Shown here piece by piece: positions 25,922-34,860 of a stretch of 64,000 nucleotides of DNA. Under the pieces are notes generated by a model that was given only the letters and a program-made list of their open reading frames with translations, did no database searches and was not told the origin of the DNA. The translations under genes and the position numbers were made by a program. Numbering within the stretch: position 1 is the stretch's first letter; every line of letters starts with the position of its first letter. Source of the DNA: Asanoa ishikariensis (GTDB taxonomy: Bacteria; Actinomycetota; Actinomycetes; Mycobacteriales; Micromonosporaceae); the NCBI RefSeq assembly GCF_900107455.1, contig NZ_FNQB01000001.1, forward strand, positions 868,001-932,000, given 5' to 3'.

Positions 25922-27957
25922 GTGGACTCCTTCTCCAGGTGCGCCGGTTCGACAGGTGTTGCGTCGGTGGAGGTCTCGGCCCGCCGCTGCCAGGCGACCA
26001 GGGCGGCTGTGCCGAGCAACAGGACGGCGGCGATGCTGATCGAAATCGGGTGCAGGTAGAGCAGCAGCAGGCCGGCGAGCCCGGCCAGCACCCGCGGGAC
26101 CGCGGTGGCCCGGCCGACGCCGAGCAGCCAACCGCCGGAGGCGACGGCTAGGGCCGCCACGGCGGCGCACGCGGCCAACGTGGTCCACACGACGCCCAGC
26201 CACGGGCCGCGGGCCAGCAGGTATTCACCTGGCTCGGTCAGCACGAACGCGATCGGCACGAGGAACGCCGGCAGCGCGTACTTCAGCGCCTGCCACATCG
26301 TCGGCACCGTGCGCCCGCCGGTGATCGCCGCCGCACCCACCGCGGCCAGCGCCGTCGGCGGGGTGACCTCGGAGAGCACCGAGTAGTAGAAGACGAACAT
26401 CGCCGCGGCCGGTGCCGGCACGTCGAGGGCCAGCAACGCCGGGCCGATGATCACCCAGCCGATGATGAACGAGGCGGTCACCGGCACCGCGAGGCCCAGC
26501 AGCGCGAGCGCCACCGCCGCCAGCACCACCGTCAGCGCCAGCACCACCGTGCGGTTGTCGGCCATCGCCTCGGCCGCCCGCACCAGCAGCGACGCGAGTT
26601 GGGCGCCCAGGCCGGTCTTGGTGGTGATCGCGGTGATGATGCCGGCCGCCGCGCAGACCGCCGCCACCGGCAGCACGCCGCGTACGCCGTTGGCCAGTGC
26701 CTCGAACAGCCGGCGCGGGGTCAGGGCGTTCGGGCGGTCCAGGAACGACAGCAGGAACGCCAGCGCGGTCGCGTAGACCACCGCCTTCGTCGCGGACAGG
26801 CCGATGGCGAGCAGCACGACGATGACGACCAGCGAGGAGAAGTGGTAGCCGAAGCGGGCCAGCAGCCGCCACGCCGACGGCACGGTCAGGTCCACCGGGC
26901 GGACCCGGAACCGGCGGGCGTCGATCTCGACCGCGAGCAGGATGCCGAGGTAGTAGAGGACCGTGGGGATCATCGCCCAGCCCAGCACGACCAGGTAGGA
27001 GACCTCGAGGTACTCGGCGACGATGAAGGCGGCCGCGCCCAGGGTCGGTGGTGACAGGATCGCCCCGACGCCGGCCGCCGCGAGCATGCCGCCCGCCTGT
27101 TCCGGTGGATAGCCCGCGCGGCGCAGGATCGGCCAGGTGACCGCGCCGACGCTGACCGCGGTCGCGGTGCCGGAGCCGGACACCGTGCCGAGCAGGAAGC
27201 CGGACGCCACCGCGGTGCGGCCGGCGGCGCTGCGGGACCGCCGGAACGCGGCGACCGAGAGGTTGACGAAGAACCGGCCGGCGCCGGAGAGGTCGAGCAC
27301 CGCGCCGTAGATGGTGAACAGCACGACGTAGGACGCGGCGACGTCGAGCGGTGTGCCGTAGAAACCGCTGCCGGAGTTGTAGAGCGCGTCGACGATCTGG
27401 CTGAAGTCGAGGCCCGCGTGCGCGATCGACCAGCTCTGCGGCAGCAGCCCGCCGTAGTAGCCGTACCCGAGGAACAGCAGGCAGACCAACGGCAGCACCC
27501 AGCCGGTGGTCCGCCGGCACGCCTCGACGACGAGCACGAGCAGCACCGCGCCCATCGCGACGTCGGTGGGTTCGAGCAGACCCTGCCGGTCCAGGAACGC
27601 GTTGTAGCCGCCGAGCACGGGATAGAGGCACACGCCGACGGTCAGCGCGGCCAGCACCCAGTCGAGGACGGTGGGTCGGTCGTGGCGCCGGTCTCGCCAA
27701 CCGCTGCGGTACGCCAGGAAGACCAGTGGCAGGGTGCCGGCCAGGAAGATGATGAGGTAGTACTGGCTGCCCTGTGGCAACGGGCGGAAGACCTGGGTGA
27801 GCACGAGCACGGCGACCGCGAACGCTACGGCCGCGACGCCCCAACCGATCCAGCCGGTGAGCACCCGGGCGGGGCGCTCCTCGTCGTCGAACGCCGGCAG
27901 GTCGGCCGGCTTATCCACAGTGGACGCGAGCTTGATCGGCGGTTGTGCATCCGACAT
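25918..27957 (-). CDS. TRAP transporter fused permease (DctQM-type)
   Basis: A 679-residue membrane protein combining the small 4TM and large 12TM TRAP subunits. The N-terminus is soluble for about 30 residues, then come multiple hydrophobic segments. LLGTVSGSGTATAVSVGAVTWPILRRAGY (in outline, about residue 260) and AGGMLAAAGVGAILSPPTLGAAAFIVAEYL (in outline) are typical of the fused TAXI permease family, and ITTKTGLGAQ and SEVTPPTALA recur in the second half. It forms an operon with the TAXI binding protein. The substrate is unknown. Confidence 0.93.
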   Translation of the reverse strand: MSDAQPPIKLASTVDKPADLPAFDDEERPARVLTGWIGWGVAAVAFAVAVLVLTQVFRPLPQGSQYYLIIFLAGTLPLVFLAYRSGWRDRRHDRPTVLDWVLAALTVGVCLYPVLGGYNAFLDRQGLLEPTDVAMGAVLLVLVVEACRRTTGWVLPLVCLLFLGYGYYGGLLPQSWSIAHAGLDFSQIVDALYNSGSGFYGTPLDVAASYVVLFTIYGAVLDLSGAGRFFVNLSVAAFRRSRSAAGRTAVASGFLLGTVSGSGTATAVSVGAVTWPILRRAGYPPEQAGGMLAAAGVGAILSPPTLGAAAFIVAEYLEVSYLVVLGWAMIPTVLYYLGILLAVEIDARRFRVRPVDLTVPSAWRLLARFGYHFSSLVVIVVLLAIGLSATKAVVYATALAFLLSFLDRPNALTPRRLFEALANGVRGVLPVAAVCAAAGIITAITTKTGLGAQLASLLVRAAEAMADNRTVVLALTVVLAAVALALLGLAVPVTASFIIGWVIIGPALLALDVPAPAAAMFVFYYSVLSEVTPPTALAAVGAAAITGGRTVPTMWQALKYALPAFLVPIAFVLTEPGEYLLARGPWLGVVWTTLAACAAVAALAVASGGWLLGVGRATAVPRVLAGLAGLLLLYLHPISISIAAVLLLGTAALVAWQRRAETSTDATPVEPAHLEKEST

Positions 27958-28040
27958 GTCCGGACCCTACTACGACATCGAACTATTTACAGATTCCGAT
28001 GCACGTCCGAGAGGCGGTGTCGGGGGCGCATGATGTGAGG

Positions 28041-28463
28041 ATGATCCGCTTTATTCTGAACGTCCTATGGCTGATCTTCGGTAGCGGAATCGTGCTGGCC
28101 CTGGTCTACGGACTGGCGGCTCTGATCTGTTTCGCGCTGATTGTAACGATTCCGTTCGGCATCGCCGCGCTGCGCCTGGCCAACTACTCACTCTGGCCCT
28201 TCGGTCGCACTCTGGTCACGCGGCCGACGTCTGGTGTGGCAAGCGACGTCGGCAACGTGATCTGGGCGATCGTGGCCGGCTGGTGGCTGGCGCTCACGCA
28301 CATCGTCCAGGGCATCGCGCTGTGCCTGACGATCATCGGCATCCCGTTCGGCATCGCCAACTTCAAGCTGGTGCCGGCCGCCTTCTGGCCGCTCGGTCGC
28401 CAGATTGTCGAGATCCCGGACTCGCAGGCGCAGTGGACGACGCCGCGGGTGTCGCCAGCCTGA
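28041..28463 (+). CDS. YccF-family membrane protein
   Basis: A 140-residue protein with two similar hydrophobic units: FALIVTIPFGIAALRLANYSLWPFGR (in outline, first half) and LTIIGIPFGIANFKLVPAAFWPLGR (in outline, second half). The duplicated IPFGIA-xxK/R-WPFGR signature defines YccF (DUF307), an inner membrane protein of unknown function. The ATG at 28041 follows GTGAGG. It stands alone between the TRAP operon and the drug exporter. Confidence 0.85.
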   Translation: MIRFILNVLWLIFGSGIVLALVYGLAALICFALIVTIPFGIAALRLANYSLWPFGRTLVTRPTSGVASDVGNVIWAIVAGWWLALTHIVQGIALCLTIIGIPFGIANFKLVPAAFWPLGRQIVEIPDSQAQWTTPRVSPA

Positions 28464-28503
28464 GTAGAAGCTGAGAGTCGATACAACTTGACGGCCTCTC
28501 GAA

Positions 28504-28539
28504 TGTAGGAGTTACTCTCACTTGAGAGAAACTTCTACA
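28504..28539. promoter_or_regulatory. 36-bp palindrome upstream of the MFS exporter
   Basis: Two 16-base arms, TGTAGGAGTTACTCTC (28504-28519) and GAGAGAAACTTCTACA (28524-28539), are complementary at 14 of 16 positions around a 4-base centre ACTT. It lies 7 bases before the exporter start. Its size and location fit an operator for the TetR regulator encoded at the end of this two-gene operon. Confidence 0.65.
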
Positions 28540-28546
28540 TTCGGGG

Positions 28547-30094
28547 GTGGTCGGGTTGCCGACGTCTCGTTCCAGCCGATGGCTAGCGCTCGCGGCGCTG
28601 TCCGTCGCGATGCTCACCATCGGTCTCGACACCACGGTGCTCACCGTCGCGGTGCCGACCCTCGCGGTCGACCTCGACGCGTCGAACGCGCAGCTCCAGT
28701 GGTTCGCCTCGGCCTACACGCTGGTCCTCGCCGCCGTGTTGCTGCCGGCGGGCTCGCTCGGCGACCGCTTCGGCCGCAAGCGCTTGCTGCTGGGCGCGTT
28801 GGTGCTCTTCGGCGCCGCTTCGGTGCTCTGTGCCTACGCCGGCAGCGCCGAGACCCTGATCGCCGCCCGCGCCGCCCTCGGGCTCGGCGCCGCGATCATG
28901 ATGCCGCTCTCCATGGCCGTGCTGCCGGTGCTGTTCCCGGACAGCCGCGAGCGTGGCCGAGCCCTGACCATCTGGGTCACCTCGACCGCGATCGGCCTGC
29001 CCCTCGGCCCGATCCTCGGCGGCTGGCTGCTCGACCACTTCTGGTGGGGTTCGATCTTCCTGATCAACGTGCCGTTGGTGCTGGTCGGCGTGCTCGCCGT
29101 CGCGCTGTTCGTGCCCGAGTCCCGGGGCAACGACTCCCGCCCGACCGACCTGCCGGGCATCCTGCTCTCCTCCGCCGGGCTGCTCGGGCTCACCTACGGC
29201 TTCATCCGGATCGGGCAGGACGGGTGGTCCGACCTCGGCGACTGGGGGCTGGTCGCCGCCGGGTTCGCGCTGCTGGCGCTGTTCGTCGTGCGGCAACGCC
29301 GGGCGGCGTACCCGCTGATCGACCTGGCCCTGTTCCGCAGCCGTGGCTTCACCCTCGGATCGGGTCTGGCCACGGTGATCAACTTCGCGATGTTCGGCCT
29401 GCTCTTCCTGGTGCCGCAGTTCCTCCAGGCCGTCGGCGGCGCCACCGCGCTGGGCACCGGCGTGCGGCTGCTGCCGATGATCGGCGGCCTGCTGGTCGGC
29501 ACCCGCGTCGGTGGTCGCCTGGGCCGCGTGCTCGGCTCGGGGCCACTGATCGGCACGGGGTTCGTGCTGCTCACGGTGGCGCTGGGGCTGGGTGCGATGA
29601 CAACGGTCGGCACCGGGTACGGGTGGACCGCCACCTGGATCGCGTTGCTCGGCATGGGGATGGGGCTGGCGATGCCGGCGAGCATGGGTGCCGCGATGGA
29701 CGCTCTCTCGGTCGAGCGGGCCGGTTCCGGCTCGGCCGTGATCCAGGCGCTGCGCCAGGCCGGCGGCACCATCGGCGTCGCGGTGCTCGGCACGGTGCTC
29801 AGCGCCGGCTACCAGGCGGGACTCGGCGGTGCCGCGGCCAAGCCGATCTCCGACAGCGTCTCGGCCGGCGTCGCAGTGGCCTCGGAAAAGGGCGACGTGG
29901 TGTTGCTGGACACCGTACGCACGGCCTTCGTCAACGGGATGAACCAGACGCTGTGGGTCTGTGTCGCGTTCTGCGCGCTGGCCGCCGTGATCGCGTTCTG
30001 GCTGCTGCCCCGCCGCCCCGCCGCACCGGCCCAGCCCGAGCGGCTGCCGGTGCCCGGCCCGGCGCCGGTGACAGAATCAGTGCATGCCGGCTGA
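28547..30094 (+). CDS. DHA2-family drug:H+ antiporter (MFS, 14 TM)
   Basis: A 515-residue exporter of the EmrB/QacA class. LDTTVLTVAVPTLAVDL (TM1, motif D1), GSLGDRFGRKRLLL (motif A, about residue 66) and GLPLGPILGGWLLDHFWWGSIFLINVP (in outline, motif C) are visible, with about 14 hydrophobic segments. It would expel lipophilic drugs by proton exchange. The GTG at 28547 is used; a TTG three codons later has a better purine-rich site. The TetR regulator overlaps its 3' end by 11 bases, and a 36-bp palindrome precedes it. Confidence 0.9.
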   Translation: MVGLPTSRSSRWLALAALSVAMLTIGLDTTVLTVAVPTLAVDLDASNAQLQWFASAYTLVLAAVLLPAGSLGDRFGRKRLLLGALVLFGAASVLCAYAGSAETLIAARAALGLGAAIMMPLSMAVLPVLFPDSRERGRALTIWVTSTAIGLPLGPILGGWLLDHFWWGSIFLINVPLVLVGVLAVALFVPESRGNDSRPTDLPGILLSSAGLLGLTYGFIRIGQDGWSDLGDWGLVAAGFALLALFVVRQRRAAYPLIDLALFRSRGFTLGSGLATVINFAMFGLLFLVPQFLQAVGGATALGTGVRLLPMIGGLLVGTRVGGRLGRVLGSGPLIGTGFVLLTVALGLGAMTTVGTGYGWTATWIALLGMGMGLAMPASMGAAMDALSVERAGSGSAVIQALRQAGGTIGVAVLGTVLSAGYQAGLGGAAAKPISDSVSAGVAVASEKGDVVLLDTVRTAFVNGMNQTLWVCVAFCALAAVIAFWLLPRRPAAPAQPERLPVPGPAPVTESVHAG

Positions 30095-30677
30095 ACAAGA
30101 GATGGGGCTCGGGCTCCGCGAGCGCAAGAAGCTGCGGACCCGGGCCACCATCCGCGAACAGGCCATGCGGCTGTTCGCCGAGAAGGGCTACGGCGAGACG
30201 ACCGTCGAGCAGATCGCGGAAGCCGCCGAGATCTCGCCGAGCACGTTCTTCCGGTACTTCCCGTCGAAGGAACAGCTCGTCCTGGTCGACGACCTCGACC
30301 CGATCATGATCCGGTCGTTCCAGGAGCAACCGGCCGAGCTGCCCGTGCTGACCGCGTTGCGCCGGTCGATGGAGCAGGCCTTCGCCGACCTGAGCCCGGA
30401 GCAGTTCGACCGGGAGCAGGCCAGGCAAAGGCTGATCCGGTCGGTGCCCGAGCTGCGCGCCGCCCAGCTCGACGAGTTGCAGCGGACGATCGCGATGCTC
30501 GCGGACGGCGTCGCCGAGCGGCTGGGACGGCCGCGGGGCGACATCGAGAGCCGGGCGTTCGCCGGTGCGGTGGTCGGCACCATCCTCGGCGTCCTGGACG
30601 AAGAGCACGACTTCTCGCTCGACCGGATGGGTCGGGCCCTCGACCTCTTCGAGGCCGGGTTCCCGTTCGACAAGTGA
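30084..30677 (+). CDS. TetR-family transcriptional regulator
   Basis: A 197-residue regulator with an N-terminal TetR HTH: RERKKLRTRATIREQAMRLFAEKGY (in outline), TVEQIAEAAEISPSTFFRYFPSKEQLV (in outline, residues 13-66). The C-terminal helical ligand domain is of the MftR/acyl-like actinobacterial type. It overlaps the exporter stop by 11 bases. The likely target is the palindrome at 28504-28539, with relief by an exported compound. A second ATG six codons in (30102) is an alternative start. A bidirectional terminator follows. Confidence 0.9.
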   Translation: MPAEQEMGLGLRERKKLRTRATIREQAMRLFAEKGYGETTVEQIAEAAEISPSTFFRYFPSKEQLVLVDDLDPIMIRSFQEQPAELPVLTALRRSMEQAFADLSPEQFDREQARQRLIRSVPELRAAQLDELQRTIAMLADGVAERLGRPRGDIESRAFAGAVVGTILGVLDEEHDFSLDRMGRALDLFEAGFPFDK

Positions 30678-30722
30678 GGGGATACGGCCGGGCTCGACGG
30701 GGGACGGCCCGGCCGTATCCCC
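30678..30722. terminator. bidirectional terminator hairpin
   Basis: A perfect 16-bp stem (30678-30693 with 30707-30722) and a 13-base loop lie between the convergent TetR and oxidoreductase genes. The stem begins with the base after the TetR stop and ends 4 bases before the oxidoreductase stop on the other strand. It can serve both directions. Confidence 0.85.
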
Positions 30723-30726
30723 GGTC

Positions 30727-31695
30727 CTAGATCGTCAGGACGATCCGGCCCGGGACATTGCCCGCGGCCTGGCGTTGCCAAGCGTCGGCCACCGCTTCGA
30801 GCGGCACCGCCTCGAATGCGACGGTGAGTCGGCCGGCGGCGATGTGTCCCGCGAGCTCGCTGACCGTGTGGGCCTGCTGCGCCGGGGTCAGTTCGCTGTT
30901 GGTGTAGCCGAGCACCCGCAGCGACCGGCTGCGGATGGTCGCCGAGTGCAACGGCGCCGTTTCGGCCGCCGCGCTGCCCAGGTTGACCAGCCGGCCACCG
31001 ATGCCGAGCACGCGCAGCGCCGCCGCGGCCGCGACGCCGAAGATCGGGTCGAGCACCAGGTCGACCGGCCCGTCGGCGGCGTCGCCCAGGCGCCGAGCCA
31101 GCGTGTCGACGTCGTCGTCCGGGTAGACCGCGACCACCCCGTCGGCGCCGGCCCGGTGTGCGCGCTCCTGCGCGGCGGTCGAGCGGGCGGCGGCGAGCAC
31201 CCGGCGGGCGCCGTGCAGCTTGGCGATCTGGATCGCCGCCTGGCCGACCACGCCGCCCGCGCCGAGCACCAGCACCTGCTCGCCGGCGACCAACTGGCCG
31301 CGGCCGGTCAGCGCGTGCCAGGCCGCCACCGCCGACAGCCCCAGCGCGGCGACCAGGTGGTGGTCGACGGCTTCGGGCAGCATGGCCACGTCGGTGGCCG
31401 GCACCACCGCGTGCTCGGCCATGCTGCCGTCGCCCGGCTTCATGCCCGCGTCGGTGGGGAACCAGACCGGCGTGCCGTCGTCGAGCCGGCCGACACCCTG
31501 GACACCGGGCACGTACGGGCTGGCCGGCACGCCGAAGTACGAGGTGCCGGACGCGCAGAGCAGGTCGAGCGGGGTGATCGGCGCCGCGGTGACCGCGATG
31601 CGGACCTGCCCCTCGCCGGCCAGTGGCACGGCACGGTCGAGCACCCGCGGCGGTCGCCCGGGAGGATCGACGACGGCAGCGCGCTGAACGCTCAT
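30727..31695 (-). CDS. MDR-type quinone oxidoreductase/alcohol dehydrogenase
   Basis: A 322-residue medium-chain dehydrogenase. The N-terminal GroES-like domain (VRIAVTAAPITPLDLLCASG, VPGVQGVG) lacks the zinc ligands of alcohol dehydrogenases. VLVLGAGGVVGQAAIQIAKLHG (in outline, about residue 145) is the NADP(H)-binding motif, so it belongs to the quinone oxidoreductase/zeta-crystallin branch. It is the last gene of the five-gene ring-cleavage operon and overlaps the LigA-like gene by four bases. Its substrate is probably a pathway intermediate. Confidence 0.85.
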   Translation of the reverse strand: MSVQRAAVVDPPGRPPRVLDRAVPLAGEGQVRIAVTAAPITPLDLLCASGTSYFGVPASPYVPGVQGVGRLDDGTPVWFPTDAGMKPGDGSMAEHAVVPATDVAMLPEAVDHHLVAALGLSAVAAWHALTGRGQLVAGEQVLVLGAGGVVGQAAIQIAKLHGARRVLAAARSTAAQERAHRAGADGVVAVYPDDDVDTLARRLGDAADGPVDLVLDPIFGVAAAAALRVLGIGGRLVNLGSAAAETAPLHSATIRSRSLRVLGYTNSELTPAQQAHTVSELAGHIAAGRLTVAFEAVPLEAVADAWQRQAAGNVPGRIVLTI

Positions 31696-32054
31696 GTCGC
31701 GATGTCGGGGTAGGGCAGGTTGAAGTGGGCGAGCCGGGCCGCGTACTCCTTCTGGAAGGCCAGCGGTTCGGCGTAGTCGCGCTCGAACAGCGCGATGAAC
31801 AAGGTCAGCGTGAGGAACGGGTGCGCGCCGAGCTCGAACAGTCGTACATAGTCGTGTGTGGACAGTGCTGCCCGTTCGACCTCGTCGAAGCGCAGCCAGG
31901 TGCTGTCCTCCCCGCTGTGGCTGTTGAGCAGCGAGTTGGCGATCTCCGCCTCCCACCAGGTGACCGTGCCGACCGGGTCCTCCCGGTAGCGCTCCACCAG
32001 GTCGGGGTCGCGGTCGACGGTGAACAGGAACTTGTCGAGCAAGTATTTGCTCAT
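31692..32054 (-). CDS. LigA-like alpha subunit of extradiol dioxygenase
   Basis: A 120-residue helical protein matching the small alpha subunit of protocatechuate 4,5-dioxygenase-type enzymes: YLLDKFLFTVDRDPDLVERYREDP near the start (in outline), then ALSTHDYVRLFELGAHPFLTLTLF (in outline). The LigA subunit covers the active site of LigB and contacts substrate. It overlaps both neighbours by four bases (ATGA on each side), giving equimolar coupling with the LigB-like subunit. Confidence 0.88.
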   Translation of the reverse strand: MSKYLLDKFLFTVDRDPDLVERYREDPVGTVTWWEAEIANSLLNSHSGEDSTWLRFDEVERAALSTHDYVRLFELGAHPFLTLTLFIALFERDYAEPLAFQKEYAARLAHFNLPYPDIAT

Positions 32055-32914
32055 GCCGGCGCTCCGTTCGGGTACCAGGTGAAGTAGGCCTCCATCGTGT
32101 GGAACAGGTCCAGCGAGTCGGCGTAGTCGGCCCGCACCCCGGCGCCCGCTACGCCCATCATCAGCATGAAGTCCATGAAGCCATGTGTGGCGTTGCCCGG
32201 CTTGTGCAGGCTCTCCAGCGTCACCTCGGCCAGGGCGCCGTCCAGGTCGCCGTTGGCGATCCACTCGATCGCCCGCTGGTCGAACTCGGGATCCGGGCCG
32301 TGCGGGCCGAACTGGCGCGGACCACCGAGCTCCAGCGACAGGTGCCCGGTGCCGATGATGGCGACCCGCAGGTCGTTCGGCCACGACTCGACCAGCTCGC
32401 GGATCGTCTGTCCGAGTTGGACGAAGCGCTTCGGCTGCGGCAGCGGCGGCGCGAAGATGTTCGTGTAGATCGGCACGATCGGCAGGTCGGCCTCGGGTCG
32501 CAGCGTGATGATCGGGCAGGTGATGCTGTGGTCGATCCGCAGCTCGTTGCTGAACGCCAGGTCGAAGCCCGCGTCGAGGCCGGCGCGCAGGATGTGGCCG
32601 GACAGGTCTTCCTGCCCGCGCAGCAGCATCTTCGGCAGGCCGAACTCGCGTTCCTCGTTGTGCCAGTTCGCGTCGTAGAACGGCGCCTTGCCGACCAGGA
32701 ACTGCGGCATGTTGTCGAGCCAGAGCTGGTGGAAGTGGTCGGAGCCGACCATCACCAACACGTCCGGGTTGGCCCGGGTCAGCGTCTCCCGGAACGCAAG
32801 GATCTTGCGCACCCACTCGTCGGCGAACGGAGGCCGGTCAGCGCCGGTCGCGTTGCTCGCGCGGTAGTAGAACGGGTGATGGGTGGAGGCGATGACCGCG
32901 ACGACGTTGGCCAT
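32051..32914 (-). CDS. LigB-like class III extradiol dioxygenase subunit
   Basis: A 287-residue catalytic subunit. ASTHHPFYYR (about residue 12) and GSDHFHQLW (about 58) supply the iron-binding His/Asp-type residues of class III extradiol enzymes. ELRIDHSITCPIITL, PIVPIYTNIFAPPLP and IGTGHLSLELGG (His, about 190) complete the fold. Such enzymes use Fe(II) and O2 to open catechol-type rings next to the hydroxyls. The true substrate is not evident; protocatechuate, gallate or a pyridinediol are possibilities. Translated with the LigA-like subunit. Confidence 0.88.
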   Translation of the reverse strand: MANVVAVIASTHHPFYYRASNATGADRPPFADEWVRKILAFRETLTRANPDVLVMVGSDHFHQLWLDNMPQFLVGKAPFYDANWHNEEREFGLPKMLLRGQEDLSGHILRAGLDAGFDLAFSNELRIDHSITCPIITLRPEADLPIVPIYTNIFAPPLPQPKRFVQLGQTIRELVESWPNDLRVAIIGTGHLSLELGGPRQFGPHGPDPEFDQRAIEWIANGDLDGALAEVTLESLHKPGNATHGFMDFMLMMGVAGAGVRADYADSLDLFHTMEAYFTWYPNGAPA

Positions 32915-32924
32915 GCCGCTCCTC

Positions 32925-33710
32925 TCAGGATCGAGGTTCGTACCGGGCGTGCCGGTCGACCGTGGTGTAGACGTCCATGCCGATGGGGTTGCGCTGCTCC
33001 TCGGCGAGGTGACCGAGCAGGCCGGCGGCGCGGGCCAGCAGCGCGAAGCCGCGCAGCAGGTCGACCGGCAGCCCGAGGTCGGCGAGCGCGGCGCCGGCCA
33101 CGCCCGCGCCGTTGAGCGGCAGCGTGCGCCCCAGGATCTCCGGATGCACGCGGCCGATCGCCTGGAACAGCCTCAGATGCGGGCCCTCCAGGCCTTCCTC
33201 ACGGGCGATGCCGATCAGCACCGGCGTGCGCGGGTCCTGCTCCTTGTGCACCGGATGGCCGAGACCCGGCACGAACCGCTTGGCCGCGCGGGCTTCGGTG
33301 ACGGCGACCCGGGCCAGCTCGTCGAAGCCCGCGTCAGTGGTAGGGAGCTCCGCCGAGGCGAGCGTGAGAGCCAGAAACCGTCCACAGTCCTCGGTCACAC
33401 CGAGAAAGCGGGAGCCGCCGCCGAGCAGCCCGGCTGCCAGCGCGCCCTGGATCGACTCGGGTGCGCTCAGGTAGGTCAGCCGGGCGGCGATGGCCGTCGG
33501 CGTGAAGCCGTGGTCGGCCAGCGCGACCAGCACCGTCTCGAACACCCGGGTCTCCGCGGGTGTCGGGCGGCGCTGGGCAACCAGCCAGAAGGCGAGCTCG
33601 CCGAAGCCGACCTTGCCCATCAGGTCGGCGGCCAGGTCCTGCCCCAGCAGCGAGATGTGGGTCGCGTCGGACGTGCCGATCGCGGTGCCGAAACTCAGCT
33701 CCTCAGCCAT
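32925..33710 (-). CDS. citryl-CoA-lyase-like, short citrate-synthase-family protein
   Basis: A 261-residue member of the citrate synthase superfamily, far shorter than true citrate synthase (about 430). It retains VPGLGHPVHKEQDPR (catalytic His, about residue 150) and LPLNGAGVAGAALADLG. Proteins of this length are annotated as citryl-CoA lyases, cleaving a citryl-type CoA thioester to acetyl-CoA and an oxoacid. The adjacent CoA-transferase, whose gene overlaps by 16 bases, would supply the thioester. The actual substrate is unknown. Confidence 0.8.
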   Translation of the reverse strand: MAEELSFGTAIGTSDATHISLLGQDLAADLMGKVGFGELAFWLVAQRRPTPAETRVFETVLVALADHGFTPTAIAARLTYLSAPESIQGALAAGLLGGGSRFLGVTEDCGRFLALTLASAELPTTDAGFDELARVAVTEARAAKRFVPGLGHPVHKEQDPRTPVLIGIAREEGLEGPHLRLFQAIGRVHPEILGRTLPLNGAGVAGAALADLGLPVDLLRGFALLARAAGLLGHLAEEQRNPIGMDVYTTVDRHARYEPRS

Positions 33711-34840
33711 GCGCGGATCTCCTCACCGTGTTCGTCGAGCCCCGGGGGCGGCAGTTCGTAGCGGGGCGGCGTCGCGGAAAACGTGATCGGGTTGCGCACG
33801 CTGGGCACCGCCGCCGCGCCCTCGCCGACCTCGACCACCGGCGCGAGGCCGAGCTCCTCGGCATAGTCGACCCCGCGGTCGAGCGTGTTGATCGGCGCGC
33901 AGGGCACGCCGGCCGCGATCAGGTCGCGGAACCACTCGTCCTTGGTGCGGGTGCGCAACTTCGCGACCAGCAGCGGGCGCAGTGCCTCGCGGTTGGCGGT
34001 GCGGTCCTGGTTGCGTGCGAACCGCGGGTCGTCGGTCAGCTCGGGGACACCGAGCACCTGGCAGAGCTTGCGGAACTGCCCGTCGTTGCCGGCGATGACG
34101 ATCAGGTCGCCGTCGGCGGTGGGCAGCGGCTCGTACGGGAACAGGCTGGGGTGCGCGTTGCCCATCCGGAACGGCACGGTGTCGCCGGCGACCACCGCAC
34201 TGCTGTGGTTGACCAGGCCCGACAGCGCGGACGACAGCAGGTTGACCTCGATGTGCTGGCCGCGCCCGGACTCGCCCCGGTGGTGCAGCGCGGCCAGGAT
34301 GCCGATGTTGGCGTGCAGTCCGGCCATCACGTCGAAGACCGAGATGCCGGCCCGGTACGGCGGACCGTCCGCGTCGCCGGTCAGGCTCATCAGGCCGGAG
34401 ATCGCCTGCACCATCAGGTCGTAGCCCGGGATCGACGCTCCGACGCCCGAGCCGAAGCCGCTGATCGACGCGTAGACGATGCCGGCGTTGCCGGTGGACA
34501 CCGTGTCGTAGTCGAGGCCGAACCGCGCGAGCCCGCCCGGCTTGAAGTTCTCGATCATCACGTCGGCCCGCCGGGCCAGCTCGCGGGCGGCGGTCAGGTC
34601 GTCAGGGTCGCGCAGGTCCAGGGCGATCGACCGCTTGTTGCGGTTGATGCCGAGGTAGTACGTCGCGACGCCGCCGCGCACGGGTGGCATCCAGGTGCGG
34701 GTGTCGTCTCCACTCGGGCCCTCGACCTTGACCACGTCGGCGCCCAGGTCCGCGAGCAGCATGGTCGCGTAGGGACCGGCGAGGATCCGGGAGAAGTCGG
34801 CCACCAGGATGCCCTTCAGTGGCCCGTTGTTCTCCGCCAC
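33695..34840 (-). CDS. CaiB/BaiF-family (class III) CoA-transferase
   Basis: A 381-residue class III CoA-transferase. LVADFSRILAGPYATMLLADLGADVVKVE (in outline, residues 12-40) is the family N-terminal signature; NRNKRSIALDL and ASIPGYDLMVQAISG (catalytic Asp, about residue 150) follow. It transfers CoA between a donor thioester and a carboxylate. The GTG start has AGGAG 8 bases upstream. It is the first gene of the leftward catabolic operon, with the citryl-CoA-lyase-like gene next. Confidence 0.92.
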   Translation of the reverse strand: MAENNGPLKGILVADFSRILAGPYATMLLADLGADVVKVEGPSGDDTRTWMPPVRGGVATYYLGINRNKRSIALDLRDPDDLTAARELARRADVMIENFKPGGLARFGLDYDTVSTGNAGIVYASISGFGSGVGASIPGYDLMVQAISGLMSLTGDADGPPYRAGISVFDVMAGLHANIGILAALHHRGESGRGQHIEVNLLSSALSGLVNHSSAVVAGDTVPFRMGNAHPSLFPYEPLPTADGDLIVIAGNDGQFRKLCQVLGVPELTDDPRFARNQDRTANREALRPLLVAKLRTRTKDEWFRDLIAAGVPCAPINTLDRGVDYAEELGLAPVVEVGEGAAAVPSVRNPITFSATPPRYELPPPGLDEHGEEIRAWLRS

Positions 34841-34860
34841 TCGCCAGCTCCTCTCAATGT

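Noticed and set aside
27418-28038. A plus-strand frame of about 200 codons opposite the TRAP permease
   Set aside because: It is antisense to the start of a clear 679-residue membrane protein, rich in Gln/His/Arg, and has no ribosome site or domain.
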